A stretch of DNA of 64,000 nt from Shouchella miscanthi (GTDB taxonomy: Bacteria > Bacillota > Bacilli > Bacillales > Bacillaceae_D), in NCBI RefSeq assembly GCF_007725405.1, contig NZ_CP042163.1:2170001-2234000 (forward strand), read 5' to 3'. The notes beneath the pieces are model-generated. The model was not told the DNA's origin and did no database searches. It was given only the letters and a program-made list of their open reading frames with translations. Below are positions 1 to 8,886 of the stretch, piece after piece (position 1 is the first letter of the stretch; each line of letters begins with the position of its first letter). The position numbers were made by a program, and so were the translations under genes.

Positions 1-1031
1 TCTTTTGCACTCTGAATATAGTGCAAATAGGTATGCAGCTGTTTTTCGTTGGCAACAGCACCATTTTCAATTCCTTCATCTTGACCATAACCAACGCGTA
101 TTGCTTGAGCGGCTGCTTTGAGCTTTTCTAGCACGACTTCAGCAATCTCCTCAAGCACGATTACCCGGCTTGTTCCTGTACAGCTTTGGCCGTTGTTATA
201 CATACCACTAATCATAATGCCGTTAATAGCTTCATCAAGATTGGCATCTTCTAAGAGAATCGTCGCATTCTTGCCGCCTAGTTCGGCTTGCATTTTACCG
301 CCGCGTGCTGATACAGTCTGTCCGAGTTTTAGTCCAACTGCTGTCGAGCCGGTAAACGAAATCGCTTTTAATGAAGCATTTTCGCCCATTTCTTTGCCAA
401 CAACGTCTCCATCACCAAAGACCAAGTTCAATACTCCTGCCGGCATACCTGCACGCTCAAATAATTCAACTAACTTAATTGCAATACGAGCCGTATCATT
501 TGGTGGCTTGTAGACCACTGTATTCCCTGCAAGCATAGCCGGTGCTATCTTATATACACCTATACCTAATGGAAAATTGAAAGGAGTAATAACCCCCACT
601 GCTCCTAATGGTTCTTTAATAGTGTATGTAAAATAATTCGGATCAATGGAAGGGAGGGTTTCTCCTGCTAAGCGATTTGCCGCACCACTAAAATGCTTTA
701 ATGCTTGAATGGTAGCATCAACTTCCTTTTCAGCTGCTGTTACAGTCTTGCCTACTTCTGTTGAAATTAAGAGCGCTACTTCCTTTTTCTCATCTTCTAA
801 TAAGCGTATAAGTCGATAAAGAATGTCTACACGCTGTATAGGTGTAATAGAGCGCCAAAATGGAAAAGCTTCTTCTGCTACTTTAATAGCAGAGCGTGTA
901 TCATATACAGTAGAATTGGGAAAATAGCCAAGAATTTCGTTTGCCTTTCCAGGGTTAATACTTGCAAAGGTTTTTTCACTTTCTGAAGGAATCCATTTTC
1001 CTCCTATATAATTATGATAAGTGCTTGTCAT
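1..1031 (-). CDS. NAD(P)-dependent aldehyde dehydrogenase, 3' end outside window
   Basis: About 343 N-terminal residues of an ALDH-superfamily enzyme, which oxidises an aldehyde to an acid with NAD(P). The start is the ATG at 1031, preceded by a clear AGGAGG. The cofactor-domain motif TPFNFPL is present, as are the general-base Glu250 in AELGGKN and the nucleophile Cys284 in NNGQSCTGTS, so the enzyme looks active. The C-terminal part lies beyond position 1. The ELGGKN/GQSCTGTSRVIV style resembles the ketoglutarate-semialdehyde dehydrogenase (YcbD-like) branch, but the substrate cannot be read from sequence. The PucR-type regulator gene upstream on the same strand is a likely controller (inference). 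Confidence 0.9.
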   Translation of the reverse strand, partial: MTSTYHNYIGGKWIPSESEKTFASINPGKANEILGYFPNSTVYDTRSAIKVAEEAFPFWRSITPIQRVDILYRLIRLLEDEKKEVALLISTEVGKTVTAAEKEVDATIQALKHFSGAANRLAGETLPSIDPNYFTYTIKEPLGAVGVITPFNFPLGIGVYKIAPAMLAGNTVVYKPPNDTARIAIKLVELFERAGMPAGVLNLVFGDGDVVGKEMGENASLKAISFTGSTAVGLKLGQTVSARGGKMQAELGGKNATILLEDANLDEAINGIMISGMYNNGQSCTGTSRVIVLEEIAEVVLEKLKAAAQAIRVGYGQDEGIENGAVANEKQLHTYLHYIQSAK

Positions 1032-1194
1032 ATCGGTTTCACGACCTCCTAAATCAAGTTACACTTATCGTAATATTCAAATTAAATAAGGTGAATAGAG
1101 ATTGTCACAAAGATGTTCATGGTTATATATGAAGACCCACATTGCATTTAAAGGCACTATCACTTATAGCTTCCAACAATTTATTCATTTTTTC

Positions 1195-2706
1195 TTACAA
1201 TTTACATAATTTAACTGCAGCAACTAAGTTTAGCCAATCCTCTTCAACTTCAATGGATTTATAAGAGAGATCTTCGATTTTTTTTAATCGCTGGTATAAC
1301 GTGTTTGGATGAATATACAGGGCGTCTGCAGTTTCTTTTCGATTTCGATTTTGATGAATAAACATTTTTAAAGTTTCCAATAAAATGGGATACTCACGTA
1401 AAGTACCGAGATGATCATAGATAAAAGAACGTCTATGCGTCCCTTCTATTTGCGTTAAAAGTCTATCAAGGCCGAGTGTCGGATAGCGATTTATTTCTCC
1501 CCTTTCGGCTAATGCCCATGCATTCATCGCTTCTTGAAAGAGTTGCTTATAGAGTGCTACTGGTGCAACACGACTTATCCCTAATTTATCACTGTCACTC
1601 TTTACGAGCTTAGACAATAATGTCTCCTGGATGGTTTGTTCTTTTTCAAAAAACAGAATCCAAAATTGATCATACGAGATAAGTTTCCACTGCTTTGAAA
1701 AGGACGGTAAAAGTGACTGTATAGTTTGATGATGACTAAACAAATCTTGCTCTTGCTTTTTCAAAACAACGCTAGTCACTGGAGTAGTAGAACTCATTCT
1801 CCAAAAATCTTCGTCAAATTGATTGTTCGCTAATACGCTCTTGAACCGTTCCTCTTCCTTTGCTAACTTGGTCGTCAGATGTTTCTCATCATAGACCATA
1901 AGTATTTCAATGGCATTAGCTGCTTCTTCGATATAATAAAGCCCCTCAACGTTAGGCTGCTGTTTCATTAATAACCAGCCTCTATGAGAATAGTGACTTT
2001 TTATTGGAAAGGAAGCATACCCCTCGATCACATTCTCATTGTAATGTACGGAACGATCCTGTAATAAACGAGATAATAGCTGTACAATTCTATCCTGATT
2101 ACCACCTTCGTGAAGAACTTGGTAAAAATAATTTTTTGCCTCTTGTTTTAATGTGTACGTATGAAGCTTACGTTTATGGTGTTCGAACTTCTCTTCTTTT
2201 TCTAAGGCAATAAGCGCATATTCTAGTAACTCTGATACAAGGTAAAGATCTTGTAATGTGAATGAAGACAACGGTTGACATCGATTCACCGTTATCGTGG
2301 CAAAGCATTCTCCGTGAAGAATTATAGGGATGCTCATAGAGGTGTAAACAGTCTGATAAGCGACCCCCTCAAGGTAATATTTTCTATTTATATCTGAAAT
2401 ATTTGACATTGCTTGTTCTACTTCTGTTGGTTTCAAAAAAAGTACCGGAGTTTGTTCGTTATACACCGATCCCGTTATCGACTCACCAGGAGAAAAGGCT
2501 ACCTGATAAAGCTGTGGTGAATGATTCCCCATACTGCTTTTCAAGCGTAATACATGGCTTTTTTTGTCGTATGTATAGATTAACACCATGTCTGTGTCTT
2601 GAATAACCGTTGCCACTGCACTAGTCAAAATATGAAGAATCTGATCGAGTCCTTGAGCTTTCATAAACGCTCGTCCAGCTTTTCGTAGCTCATGCTCATT
2701 TCCCAC
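1195..2706 (-). CDS. GAF domain / PucR-type transcriptional regulator
   Basis: A 503-aa regulator. Residues about 1-170 form a GAF-like sensor domain, the middle resembles the CdaR/PucR GGDEF-like linker, and the last 70 residues carry the PucR C-terminal helix-turn-helix with the typical NRKETADALYIHPNTLYQRL stretch. PucR/CdaR proteins activate catabolic operons in response to small metabolites such as purine breakdown products or sugar diacids. Translation starts at GTG 2706 behind AAGGAAGGTAGG. The gene lies 163 bp upstream of the aldehyde dehydrogenase on the same strand, which suggests local control of that gene. The ligand is unknown. Confidence 0.85.
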   Translation of the reverse strand: MGNEHELRKAGRAFMKAQGLDQILHILTSAVATVIQDTDMVLIYTYDKKSHVLRLKSSMGNHSPQLYQVAFSPGESITGSVYNEQTPVLFLKPTEVEQAMSNISDINRKYYLEGVAYQTVYTSMSIPIILHGECFATITVNRCQPLSSFTLQDLYLVSELLEYALIALEKEEKFEHHKRKLHTYTLKQEAKNYFYQVLHEGGNQDRIVQLLSRLLQDRSVHYNENVIEGYASFPIKSHYSHRGWLLMKQQPNVEGLYYIEEAANAIEILMVYDEKHLTTKLAKEEERFKSVLANNQFDEDFWRMSSTTPVTSVVLKKQEQDLFSHHQTIQSLLPSFSKQWKLISYDQFWILFFEKEQTIQETLLSKLVKSDSDKLGISRVAPVALYKQLFQEAMNAWALAERGEINRYPTLGLDRLLTQIEGTHRRSFIYDHLGTLREYPILLETLKMFIHQNRNRKETADALYIHPNTLYQRLKKIEDLSYKSIEVEEDWLNLVAAVKLCKL

Positions 2707-2855
2707 TTTACATTCCTACCTTCCTTAGTTTATATAAAGATATTTATTTATTATGACGGATTACTGCTACAACATCTACTGCTTTTCAAATAAGACTTAA
2801 AAGTTAGATTCCGTGTTTGCTTCCACTTACTGCTTATACAATTCATTGGTTACTT

Positions 2856-2884
2856 GAACATTCCATTAGCCCATCTCATAGTAT
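2856..2884 (+). promoter_or_regulatory. sigma-E-like sporulation promoter of the cupin gene
   Basis: GAACATT (2856-2862), a 14-bp spacer, then CATAGTAT (2877-2884). This fits the mother-cell sigma-E pattern KMATATT-N14-CATACANT with one -35 and two -10 deviations, and lies about 30 bp before the gene. No better sigma-A candidate was noticed here. Confidence 0.45.
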
Positions 2885-2915
2885 GAAAGAAAATAAACGA
2901 AGGAGACGATGAACT

Positions 2916-3398
2916 GTGCATAACCACCATAGAACCTTAGCCTACCCTTATTTTCATCAACATTATAGGATGGGAATGCCTTCATACCATTATCAAGCAA
3001 GGACAGACTTCGGAAATTCACCTTTCACTGTAAATATATCAGAGGCTTCTAAGCAAAATCAGTATTATCGATCGGCCATTTGGACGGGAGAACATTTACA
3101 AGTGACCTTAATGAGTATAAATGTTGGCGATGATATTGGCCTTGAAATTCATCCAAATACTGATCAGTTTTTTCGCGTTGAACAAGGACAAGGTCTTGTC
3201 CAAATGGGTAGTAATCCAAACAATCTTCACTTTGAATCAGTCATATCTGACAATAGTGCCATTATGGTTCCAGCCAATACATGGCATAATATTATTAATA
3301 CTGGCCCCGTTCCGCTTAAATTGTATTCCATCTATGCTCCTCCTCATCATCCCTTTGGAACCGTTCAGCCTACAAAGGCGGATGCAATGGAAACATAA
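2916..3398 (+). CDS. cupin domain protein (YrkC-like)
   Basis: A 160-aa single-domain cupin with a His/Tyr-rich N-terminus (residues 1-30). Motif 1 is approximated by GLEIHPNTDQFFRVEQG and motif 2 by VPANTWHNIINTG, which keep His and Glu ligands for a metal. Start is GTG 2916 behind GGAG at the usual distance. Similar cupins occur widely in Bacillus (YrkC-like) without a proven reaction. The sigma-E-like promoter and the neighbouring exosporium-type gene, which shares its terminator, hint at a spore-related role (inference). No signal peptide. Confidence 0.8.
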   Translation: MHNHHRTLAYPYFHQHYRMGMPSYHYQARTDFGNSPFTVNISEASKQNQYYRSAIWTGEHLQVTLMSINVGDDIGLEIHPNTDQFFRVEQGQGLVQMGSNPNNLHFESVISDNSAIMVPANTWHNIINTGPVPLKLYSIYAPPHHPFGTVQPTKADAMET

Positions 3399-3401
3399 AA
3401 G

Positions 3402-3437
3402 AAAAGGAGTAGTGTTTAAAAACATTACTCCTTTTCT
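3402..3437. terminator. bidirectional terminator between cupin and collagen-like genes
   Basis: Inverted repeat AAAAGGAGTAGTG / CATTACTCCTTTT around an A/T loop, with T runs on both strands, placed exactly between the two convergent genes. Confidence 0.85.
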
Positions 3438-3441
3438 TCTT

Positions 3442-4911
3442 TTAACTTATAGACAAGCCAGCACTCGCATACCCTGCTACAGTATTTAATAACGTAACTC
3501 CTGCCGCAGTAGCCGAAAAGACGATTAATAATCGATCTCCTGTTGTTACAGGGATAGATAAACCTGTCGCATTACCTGTTGAAATTGTCCCAAGAGCTAG
3601 CGCTCCCGTTAACGCTGGCGCTAAAGTAACCGAGGCTCCCGGTATTGCCGTAAGGGTGTTCGTAGCCGCCGGCCCTGCAGATCGAAAGACTTGTGCAGTT
3701 ATTGTAACCGTTGTTCCTATTAATGTTAAGGCAACAGTGGTACTAAATAATGCGGATAAAGAGGTAATCACACCGTCTCTTGGCACTAAAAATGCAAAGT
3801 TTAACAATGTGCCTGCTGCTCCAGTTAAATCAATCGTATTGCCACCGATTAAACTTAATCCAGTAACGGAGTTTCCAAAACCGACTAAGCTCGTTGTTCC
3901 GACTAAACCACCTGCAATTGTTGTTAATGCCGTTGGTAATCCAGATGCAAATGGAACGATTGCACCTGCACCAGTAACTCCAGTAGCTCCTGTTACCCCT
4001 GTTACTCCAGTTAATCCAGTAGCTCCAGTTGCTCCGGTTACCCCTGTTACTCCAGTTGCCCCAGTAGCTCCTGTTACCCCATCTAATCCTGTAGGTCCGG
4101 TTACTCCCGTTACTCCAGTCGCTCCTGTTACCCCATCTAATCCAGTAGGTCCAGTTACTCCAGTTACTCCTGTTACTCCAGTAGCTCCGGTTGCTCCTGT
4201 TACCCCATCTAATCCAGTAGGTCCAGTTACTCCAGTTACTCCTGTTACTCCGGTTACTCCAGTAGCTCCGGTTGCTCCTGTTACTCCATCTAACCCCGTA
4301 GCTCCGGTTGCTCCGGTTACCCCTGTTACTCCAGTTACTCCTGTTACTCCGGTTACTCCAGCTAATCCCGTAGGTCCAGTTACTCCTGTTACTCCAGTTA
4401 CTCCGGTTACTCCAGTTAATCCAGTAGCTCCGGTTGCTCCTGTTACTCCATCTAACCCCGTAGCTCCGGTTGCTCCTGTTACCCCATCTAACCCCGTAGC
4501 TCCGGTTGCTCCTGTTACCCCATCTAACCCCGTAGCTCCGGTTGCTCCTGTTACTCCAGCTAATCCCGTAGCTCCGGTTGCTCCCGTTACTCCATCTAAC
4601 CCCGTAGCTCCGGTTGCTCCTGTTGCCCCTGTTACTCCATCTAACCCCGTAGCTCCGGTTGCTCCTGTTACTCCATCTAACCCCGTAGCTCCGGTTGCCC
4701 CTGTTACTCCAGCTAATCCCGTAGCTCCAGTAGGTCCGGTTGGTCCAGTTACCCCAGTTAGACCACCTGCCGGTCCAGTAGGTCCAGTAGGTCCAGTAGG
4801 TCCGGTGGATCCAATTAAGTTAGGATCACCACCGTTTGTAGCTGTTCTCATGAAATATTGAATGTTCGAACAAGGGTTGCCAAAATTGTATCTTGAGAAT
4901 TTATACTTCAT
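3442..4911 (-). CDS. collagen-like exosporium protein, BclB type
   Basis: A 489-aa protein in three parts. Residues 1-35 are an N-terminal leader with a short hydrophilic anchor-like region. Residues about 36-315 are almost pure Gly-X-Thr triplets ([13 protein letters not shown] units). Residues about 316-489 form a hydrophobic, beta-rich C-terminal domain of the BclB family (GAIVPFASG at its start). In Bacillus such proteins trimerise as collagen-like filaments on the exosporium, and the Thr residues of the triplets are glycosylated. Start ATG 4911 follows AAGGAGAGG. No transmembrane helix or LPXTG sorting motif is present. The long proline-rich frame on the opposite strand is a shadow of the repeat. 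Confidence 0.85.
   Translation of the reverse strand: MKYKFSRYNFGNPCSNIQYFMRTATNGGDPNLIGSTGPTGPTGPTGPAGGLTGVTGPTGPTGATGLAGVTGATGATGLDGVTGATGATGLDGVTGATGATGATGLDGVTGATGATGLAGVTGATGATGLDGVTGATGATGLDGVTGATGATGLDGVTGATGATGLTGVTGVTGVTGVTGPTGLAGVTGVTGVTGVTGVTGATGATGLDGVTGATGATGVTGVTGVTGVTGPTGLDGVTGATGATGVTGVTGVTGPTGLDGVTGATGVTGVTGPTGLDGVTGATGATGVTGVTGATGATGLTGVTGVTGATGVTGAGAIVPFASGLPTALTTIAGGLVGTTSLVGFGNSVTGLSLIGGNTIDLTGAAGTLLNFAFLVPRDGVITSLSALFSTTVALTLIGTTVTITAQVFRSAGPAATNTLTAIPGASVTLAPALTGALALGTISTGNATGLSIPVTTGDRLLIVFSATAAGVTLLNTVAGYASAGLSIS
3967..4806 (-). repeat. Gly-X-Thr collagen-like repeat region
   Basis: About 840 bp coding uninterrupted Gly-X-Y triplets with Thr dominating the Y position. 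Higher-order units of 15-30 bp recur with few changes ([12 protein letters not shown]-type blocks), so the array is prone to slippage and length change. It lies wholly within the BclB-like gene. Confidence 0.9.
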
Positions 4912-5040
4912 AATACCTCTCCTTGAAAACCTTTTTCATCTATCTTTATGAACATTTGGTTTAAGTGGAACACCATGAGCCTAATTTTAGTCCGTTTTTC
5001 TCTTTTTTCTGATGATAAAATAATAAATAAAAAAAAACGG

Positions 5041-5069
5041 TTGCAAAAAGAGTATACCTCCTCTATTAT
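5041..5069 (+). promoter_or_regulatory. sigma-A-like promoter of the tetR-DUF418 operon
   Basis: TTGCAA (5041-5046), a 17-bp spacer, TATTAT (5064-5069). The predicted start of transcription (~5076) falls at the centre of the 44-bp palindrome, so a repressor bound there would cover the -10 element and start site. Confidence 0.55.
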
Positions 5070-5100
5070 TTACTTACCGGTAGGTAAAAAATAGAGGAGG
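5057..5100 (+). promoter_or_regulatory. 44-bp palindromic operator ending in the Shine-Dalgarno
   Basis: Two 22-bp arms centred at 5078/5079 with only two mismatched pairs and no loop. The left arm begins CCTCCTCTATT and the right arm ends AATAGAGGAGG, which is also the ribosome binding site of the tetR gene. The core TTTACTTACCGGTAGGTAAA (5069-5088) looks like a TetR-family half-site pair. Autoregulation by the adjacent TetR protein is the likely use (inference). Confidence 0.6.
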
Positions 5101-5108
5101 GTTTTTTT

Positions 5109-5705
5109 ATGGGTAATAAAGAACAAACGTATCAAGATATTATGGAGACTGCTTTTAAGATGTTCTCAAAAAAAGGCTTTGATCAAACGAGCTTAACCAA
5201 TATTGCTACAGAGGTAGGCATTTCGAAGCCAGCGATTTACTATTATTTTAAATCGAAGGACGAACTGATTAAAACGTTGTTTGACACACTCGTAAAAGAT
5301 ATTCAATCCTTTACGTTAATAAAGGTAGAAAACATGACTGCTCAAAATGTCAAAGAACTGCTGTACAATGTTGGAGAAAAGGCGATCAATCGTCAAGAAA
5401 AAGAGCGCTCGTTTAATCAACTGTTTAATCATTACATCTTGCTTGCTTCACGTGACGCTTATTATGCAGATCAACTTGTTCGCATTCAACAGTATTTTTT
5501 CAATACCTTTTATGATGCGCTCATACGCGCAGTCCAGATTAATGCGATTAAGGATGAGACGATTTTGATTAAATCACAAATACTCGCTTTACTTTTTGAT
5601 AACATTACAAATTTCATCTTAACTGGTTTGGAGCTAGACTATAAAAAAATTTGGAAAGAAGCTGTAGATAATACATTAAGAGGTATTGAATATCATGAGC
5701 AATAG
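5109..5705 (+). CDS. TetR/AcrR family transcriptional repressor
   Basis: A 198-aa regulator with the classic TetR N-terminal helix-turn-helix (residues about 8-54, with GFDQTSLTNIATEVGISKPA and YYYFKSKDEL) and a C-terminal ligand/dimer domain with no obvious family match. Start ATG 5109 follows GAGGAGG. The gene overlaps the following membrane-protein gene by 11 nt, so the two are translationally coupled. The palindrome over its own promoter suggests it represses this two-gene operon. The inducer is unknown. Confidence 0.9.
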   Translation: MGNKEQTYQDIMETAFKMFSKKGFDQTSLTNIATEVGISKPAIYYYFKSKDELIKTLFDTLVKDIQSFTLIKVENMTAQNVKELLYNVGEKAINRQEKERSFNQLFNHYILLASRDAYYADQLVRIQQYFFNTFYDALIRAVQINAIKDETILIKSQILALLFDNITNFILTGLELDYKKIWKEAVDNTLRGIEYHEQ

Positions 5706-6804
5706 TCATCATACTCGATTAGACGGTCTAGACTTAGCTCGATCATTAGCGATGTTCGGCATGCTTATTATGAATTTTATCGTTGTTACAGGTGCACAAG
5801 GGAATGGACACTTCCTATTAGTGTCCATGACAAACTTAGTCGAAGGCCGTGCAGCAGCAACCTTTGTCACATTAGCAGGCATCGGCATCTCGCTTATGAC
5901 AAAAAAAGCTCGAGTCACTTCAGATCTACGGTTGCGTAAAAACAGTAAGATTTCTTTAGTGAAACGATCTCTTTTCTTATATATAGTTGGCATGCTTTTA
6001 TACACACTTGGATGGGACGGCGACATCTTGCATTATTACGGTGTATATATGGCATTCACTGTGCTTATTCTTTTCTCATCACCAAAAATCATAATCACGA
6101 TTTCAATTGTTCTTGCCGGTATTGCTCAGTTTTATCAAATTTTTTTCGATTACATGAATGGATGGCATCCTAATCACCCATTTCTAGCCTATCTCGATTT
6201 TTGGACGATAAGTGGGTTTCTAAGGAATTTATTTCTAAATGGCTACCATCCCGTTTTTCCATGGATCTGCTTTTTAATGATTGGCTTGTTAATTGGAAGA
6301 TTAAACTTACGTGACAATAAAACTAGAAATACGATACTTCTTTTCAGTACAATTTTGTTTGTTATTTCGGAACTTTTGTCTCGTCTACTTATTTCTTTCA
6401 CTACAGACACCTTACTTGATGCGACGAGCGCAACATTTCTATTTGCCACTGGCCCACTTCCTCCAAATCTCTTTTATTTACTTTCTAACACGGCTACAGC
6501 ACTTGTCATCATCGTTTTAGCCTTATATGTTGCTGAAATCTATGCTGGCAATTGGTTTATTCGTTCTCTTATTTTTACTGGGCAACTAACCTTAACTCAC
6601 TATGTTAGTCATGTGGTCATCGGCATTGGACTTCTGCTGACCTTTGATAAAGTCGTTCTATTTAATGGGTTTGAAAGCCAGCCTCTTTCCTTTACGGTTC
6701 TTTACGCTTGTGGCTTTTTCGCAGCAAGCATTCTTTTTTCTACTTACTGGCGCTTACAATTTAGCCGTGGTCCTATTGAAACAGTCATGCGCAAATGGAC
6801 ATAA
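5695..6804 (+). CDS. DUF418-type multipass membrane protein
   Basis: A 369-aa integral membrane protein with about nine to ten hydrophobic helices. It begins with the family-like RLDGLDLARSLAMFGMLIMN segment and ends with a TGQLTLTHYVSHVVIG helix typical of DUF418 proteins, which resemble membrane acyltransferases but have no established reaction. The ATG at 5695 is preferred over an upstream TTG at 5686 because AGAGG lies about 10 nt before it. It overlaps the end of tetR, so it is probably the target of that repressor. An efflux or envelope-modifying role is possible but not shown. Confidence 0.8.
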   Translation: MSNSHHTRLDGLDLARSLAMFGMLIMNFIVVTGAQGNGHFLLVSMTNLVEGRAAATFVTLAGIGISLMTKKARVTSDLRLRKNSKISLVKRSLFLYIVGMLLYTLGWDGDILHYYGVYMAFTVLILFSSPKIIITISIVLAGIAQFYQIFFDYMNGWHPNHPFLAYLDFWTISGFLRNLFLNGYHPVFPWICFLMIGLLIGRLNLRDNKTRNTILLFSTILFVISELLSRLLISFTTDTLLDATSATFLFATGPLPPNLFYLLSNTATALVIIVLALYVAEIYAGNWFIRSLIFTGQLTLTHYVSHVVIGIGLLLTFDKVVLFNGFESQPLSFTVLYACGFFAASILFSTYWRLQFSRGPIETVMRKWT

Positions 6805-6816
6805 AAAAATGATAAA

Positions 6817-6860
6817 AAGCCACCCTGAATCGTTATGCACAATTAGGGTGGCTTAGCTTT
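6817..6860 (+). terminator. terminator after the DUF418 gene
   Basis: AAGCCACCCT (6817-6826) pairs with AGGGTGGCTT (6845-6854), extended inward by GAAT/ATT. A T-containing tail follows, and an A run precedes the stem, so it may also work for the opposite strand. Confidence 0.75.
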
Positions 6861-6894
6861 GTAAATAATGAAGCCTTTAAGTCCTGTTTATTCT

Positions 6895-7338
6895 TTAATT
6901 GTCCAGGGTCGCATGAAGGATACGGATACGAACGCTCTTGTCTTCAGTTTGCTCACTAAAGATGTTCCAATTAGGGGAAAGCATTGACGTAAATTCCTGC
7001 AGTTGTTCTTGGGTTAAGGTGATCCCATCAAAACGTGATTCTGTCATTTTGTAGTCCGTACCTTCTACTAACCCATACTTTAATCGAAGCAAGCGTTTAA
7101 TTCCAAAATTAGAAACAAATTTAATTCTATAGCCGGTTCGAATAGCTTGTTGGATCTGAATAGCGTTTTCAGTAGAAGCTTGAACGAGATCATTATAGTC
7201 AAACGTTTGGTCAAATGTATTTAATGCTTCCGTGTCTTCGTTTTTTAGAAGCTCTACCAGCTTTTCATTTTCCATTCCATTGGCTCGGAGTGTTTCAATC
7301 ATAAATGCATTCCATTGTGACAAGGCTGGTAACGTCAT
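6895..7338 (-). CDS. unknown 147-aa protein, last gene of the transporter operon
   Basis: I do not recognise this protein. It is soluble, without signal peptide, membrane helix or cysteine-rich motif. It is mixed in character: an acidic helical N-terminal half (residues 1-70) and a more basic middle (FGIKRLLRLKYGL). Start ATG 7338 has AGAAGGGACG in front. It lies only 15 nt after the binding-protein gene, with its ribosome site partly inside that gene's 3' end, so it is translated from the same mRNA. This suggests a job linked to use or control of the transported substrate. Confidence 0.7.
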   Translation of the reverse strand: MTLPALSQWNAFMIETLRANGMENEKLVELLKNEDTEALNTFDQTFDYNDLVQASTENAIQIQQAIRTGYRIKFVSNFGIKRLLRLKYGLVEGTDYKMTESRFDGITLTQEQLQEFTSMLSPNWNIFSEQTEDKSVRIRILHATLDN

Positions 7339-7353
7339 TTTTTTTCGTCCCTT

Positions 7354-8886
7354 CTATTCCGTTTTTAATTCAATATCATTAATATCATACAGCTCGTCCA
7401 GCCTTGGTGTATAATCTAAACGATCATTAACACCGTAGCGTCCTTGAAGTTGGAATAAGTAAACAGCTCCACGATCTTCAGCTAGTATCTGTTGTACTTC
7501 CTGATACTGTGCAGTTCGCTCAGCCTCATCCATATTATATGAAGCCTCTTCTAGCAATTCATCAATTTCTGGGTTGGTATAAGGAGCAACGCCGCCATCT
7601 TTAAAAAATTCCAGTACGCTACCGTCAAACATGTCATTTCCCCACCCTACAAAGATCGCCTCATCTAATTCATCATTAAACAAACGGTTTGCAAATTGAC
7701 TTTGTTCAATCAATTCTATGTTTGCAGTAATGCCGACATCGGAAAGCATGCCCCCAACCACTTCAGCCATTTCTGTGTAGTAGTTATTTACAGACATATT
7801 AATTGTAACTCCGTCGTCGTAGCCTGCCTCTTCTAAGAGTTCTATTGCTCGATCAGGGTCGTATTCATACGTATCGTATAAAGATTCATCCGCACCAACA
7901 TTTCCTGGTGTAATATGAGTACGAGTTGCTGTTGCACTTCCATTTAAAATTTCATCAATGATTACTTGGTTTTCAATTGCTAAATCAATGGCTTCTCGTA
8001 CAGCAGGATCAGCAGTAGGCTCTCCTTCTTCATTCGAAAGCCAAAGTTGGATGACCCGTTGAATTGGCTCAAGCGCTACATGCGTCCCTTCATTATTATC
8101 AATTCGGTCCATATCAGCTGTTGGGATGTTAAAAGCAATATCAACCCCATTTGTTAAAAGCTCTGACACTCGAGTGGAATCCTCTGGTACAACGCTAAAA
8201 CGAACACGCTCCCAGTTTGGTTCCCCTTCAAAGTAGTCTCCATACTTGCTTAATTCTACTGCCTCATCTTGCTGCCAACTTTCGTATTGGAATGGACCTG
8301 TCCCTACTGGCGATTGGAAAAAGCTTTCTGCTCCAACCTCTTCAAAATAGTCTTTTGGCAAGATACTTGCAGCTGGAATAGAGAGGCGATTCAGTAGCTG
8401 TGGGTCAGGCTCTGCTGTTGTAATTCTCACTGTATATTCATCTACAACCTCAACCGTTTCAATTTGATTAAACGTTGAATGTTGCTGAAGCGCTGTGTCA
8501 TTCGCAACGCGTTCAAGGGAAAAAGCAACGTCGTTGGCAGTAAAGCCATCACCATTATGAAACGTTACGTCGTCACGAAGAACAAACTCCCACGTTGTTT
8601 CATCAATTGGTGTCCATTCAGTTGCTAAGTCTGCAACGATTTCACCTGACTCATCTCTTTGTACAAGTTTACTGTAAAGATTAATCAATACAGCCGATGT
8701 TGTAATAACACTGTTGTTATGCGGATCAAATGTCGTTATATCTGCTGGATTTGCGACCGTTAAAAGTTCGTAGCCATTAGCTTCTTCATTTGTTTCAGGA
8801 GTGTTAGCATTATCTGGATCATCAAAACCACATGCAGACAAAGCAAGAATAGAAAATAATGTACTTGAAAGAAACGCTTTTTTCAT
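7354..8886 (-). CDS. family 5 extracellular solute-binding lipoprotein
   Basis: A 510-aa peptide/nickel-type (SBP_bac_5) binding protein. Residues 1-19 are a lipoprotein signal with lipobox LSAC, the Cys being the lipid anchor. An acidic linker and the two-lobed binding fold follow, including FVLRDDVTFHNGDGFTANDV-type family sequence near residue 100. It would capture an oligopeptide or similar solute outside the membrane and hand it to the permeases coded upstream. Its ATG overlaps the stop codon of the ATPase gene (ATGA). The strong surplus of Asp/Glu suits an extracellular protein of an alkaliphile (inference). The substrate cannot be read from sequence. Confidence 0.9.
   Translation of the reverse strand: MKKAFLSSTLFSILALSACGFDDPDNANTPETNEEANGYELLTVANPADITTFDPHNNSVITTSAVLINLYSKLVQRDESGEIVADLATEWTPIDETTWEFVLRDDVTFHNGDGFTANDVAFSLERVANDTALQQHSTFNQIETVEVVDEYTVRITTAEPDPQLLNRLSIPAASILPKDYFEEVGAESFFQSPVGTGPFQYESWQQDEAVELSKYGDYFEGEPNWERVRFSVVPEDSTRVSELLTNGVDIAFNIPTADMDRIDNNEGTHVALEPIQRVIQLWLSNEEGEPTADPAVREAIDLAIENQVIIDEILNGSATATRTHITPGNVGADESLYDTYEYDPDRAIELLEEAGYDDGVTINMSVNNYYTEMAEVVGGMLSDVGITANIELIEQSQFANRLFNDELDEAIFVGWGNDMFDGSVLEFFKDGGVAPYTNPEIDELLEEASYNMDEAERTAQYQEVQQILAEDRGAVYLFQLQGRYGVNDRLDYTPRLDELYDINDIELKTE

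Noticed and set aside
3656-4861. 401-aa Pro/Val-rich open frame opposite the collagen-like gene
   Set aside because: It is the complement of the Gly-X-Thr repeat; repeat codons avoid stops in this frame. No ribosome site or domain supports it.
5057-5100. RNA hairpin hiding the tetR ribosome site as the main control
   Set aside because: The best promoter starts transcription at the dyad centre, so the normal mRNA would carry just the right arm. Kept only as a possibility for read-through RNA.
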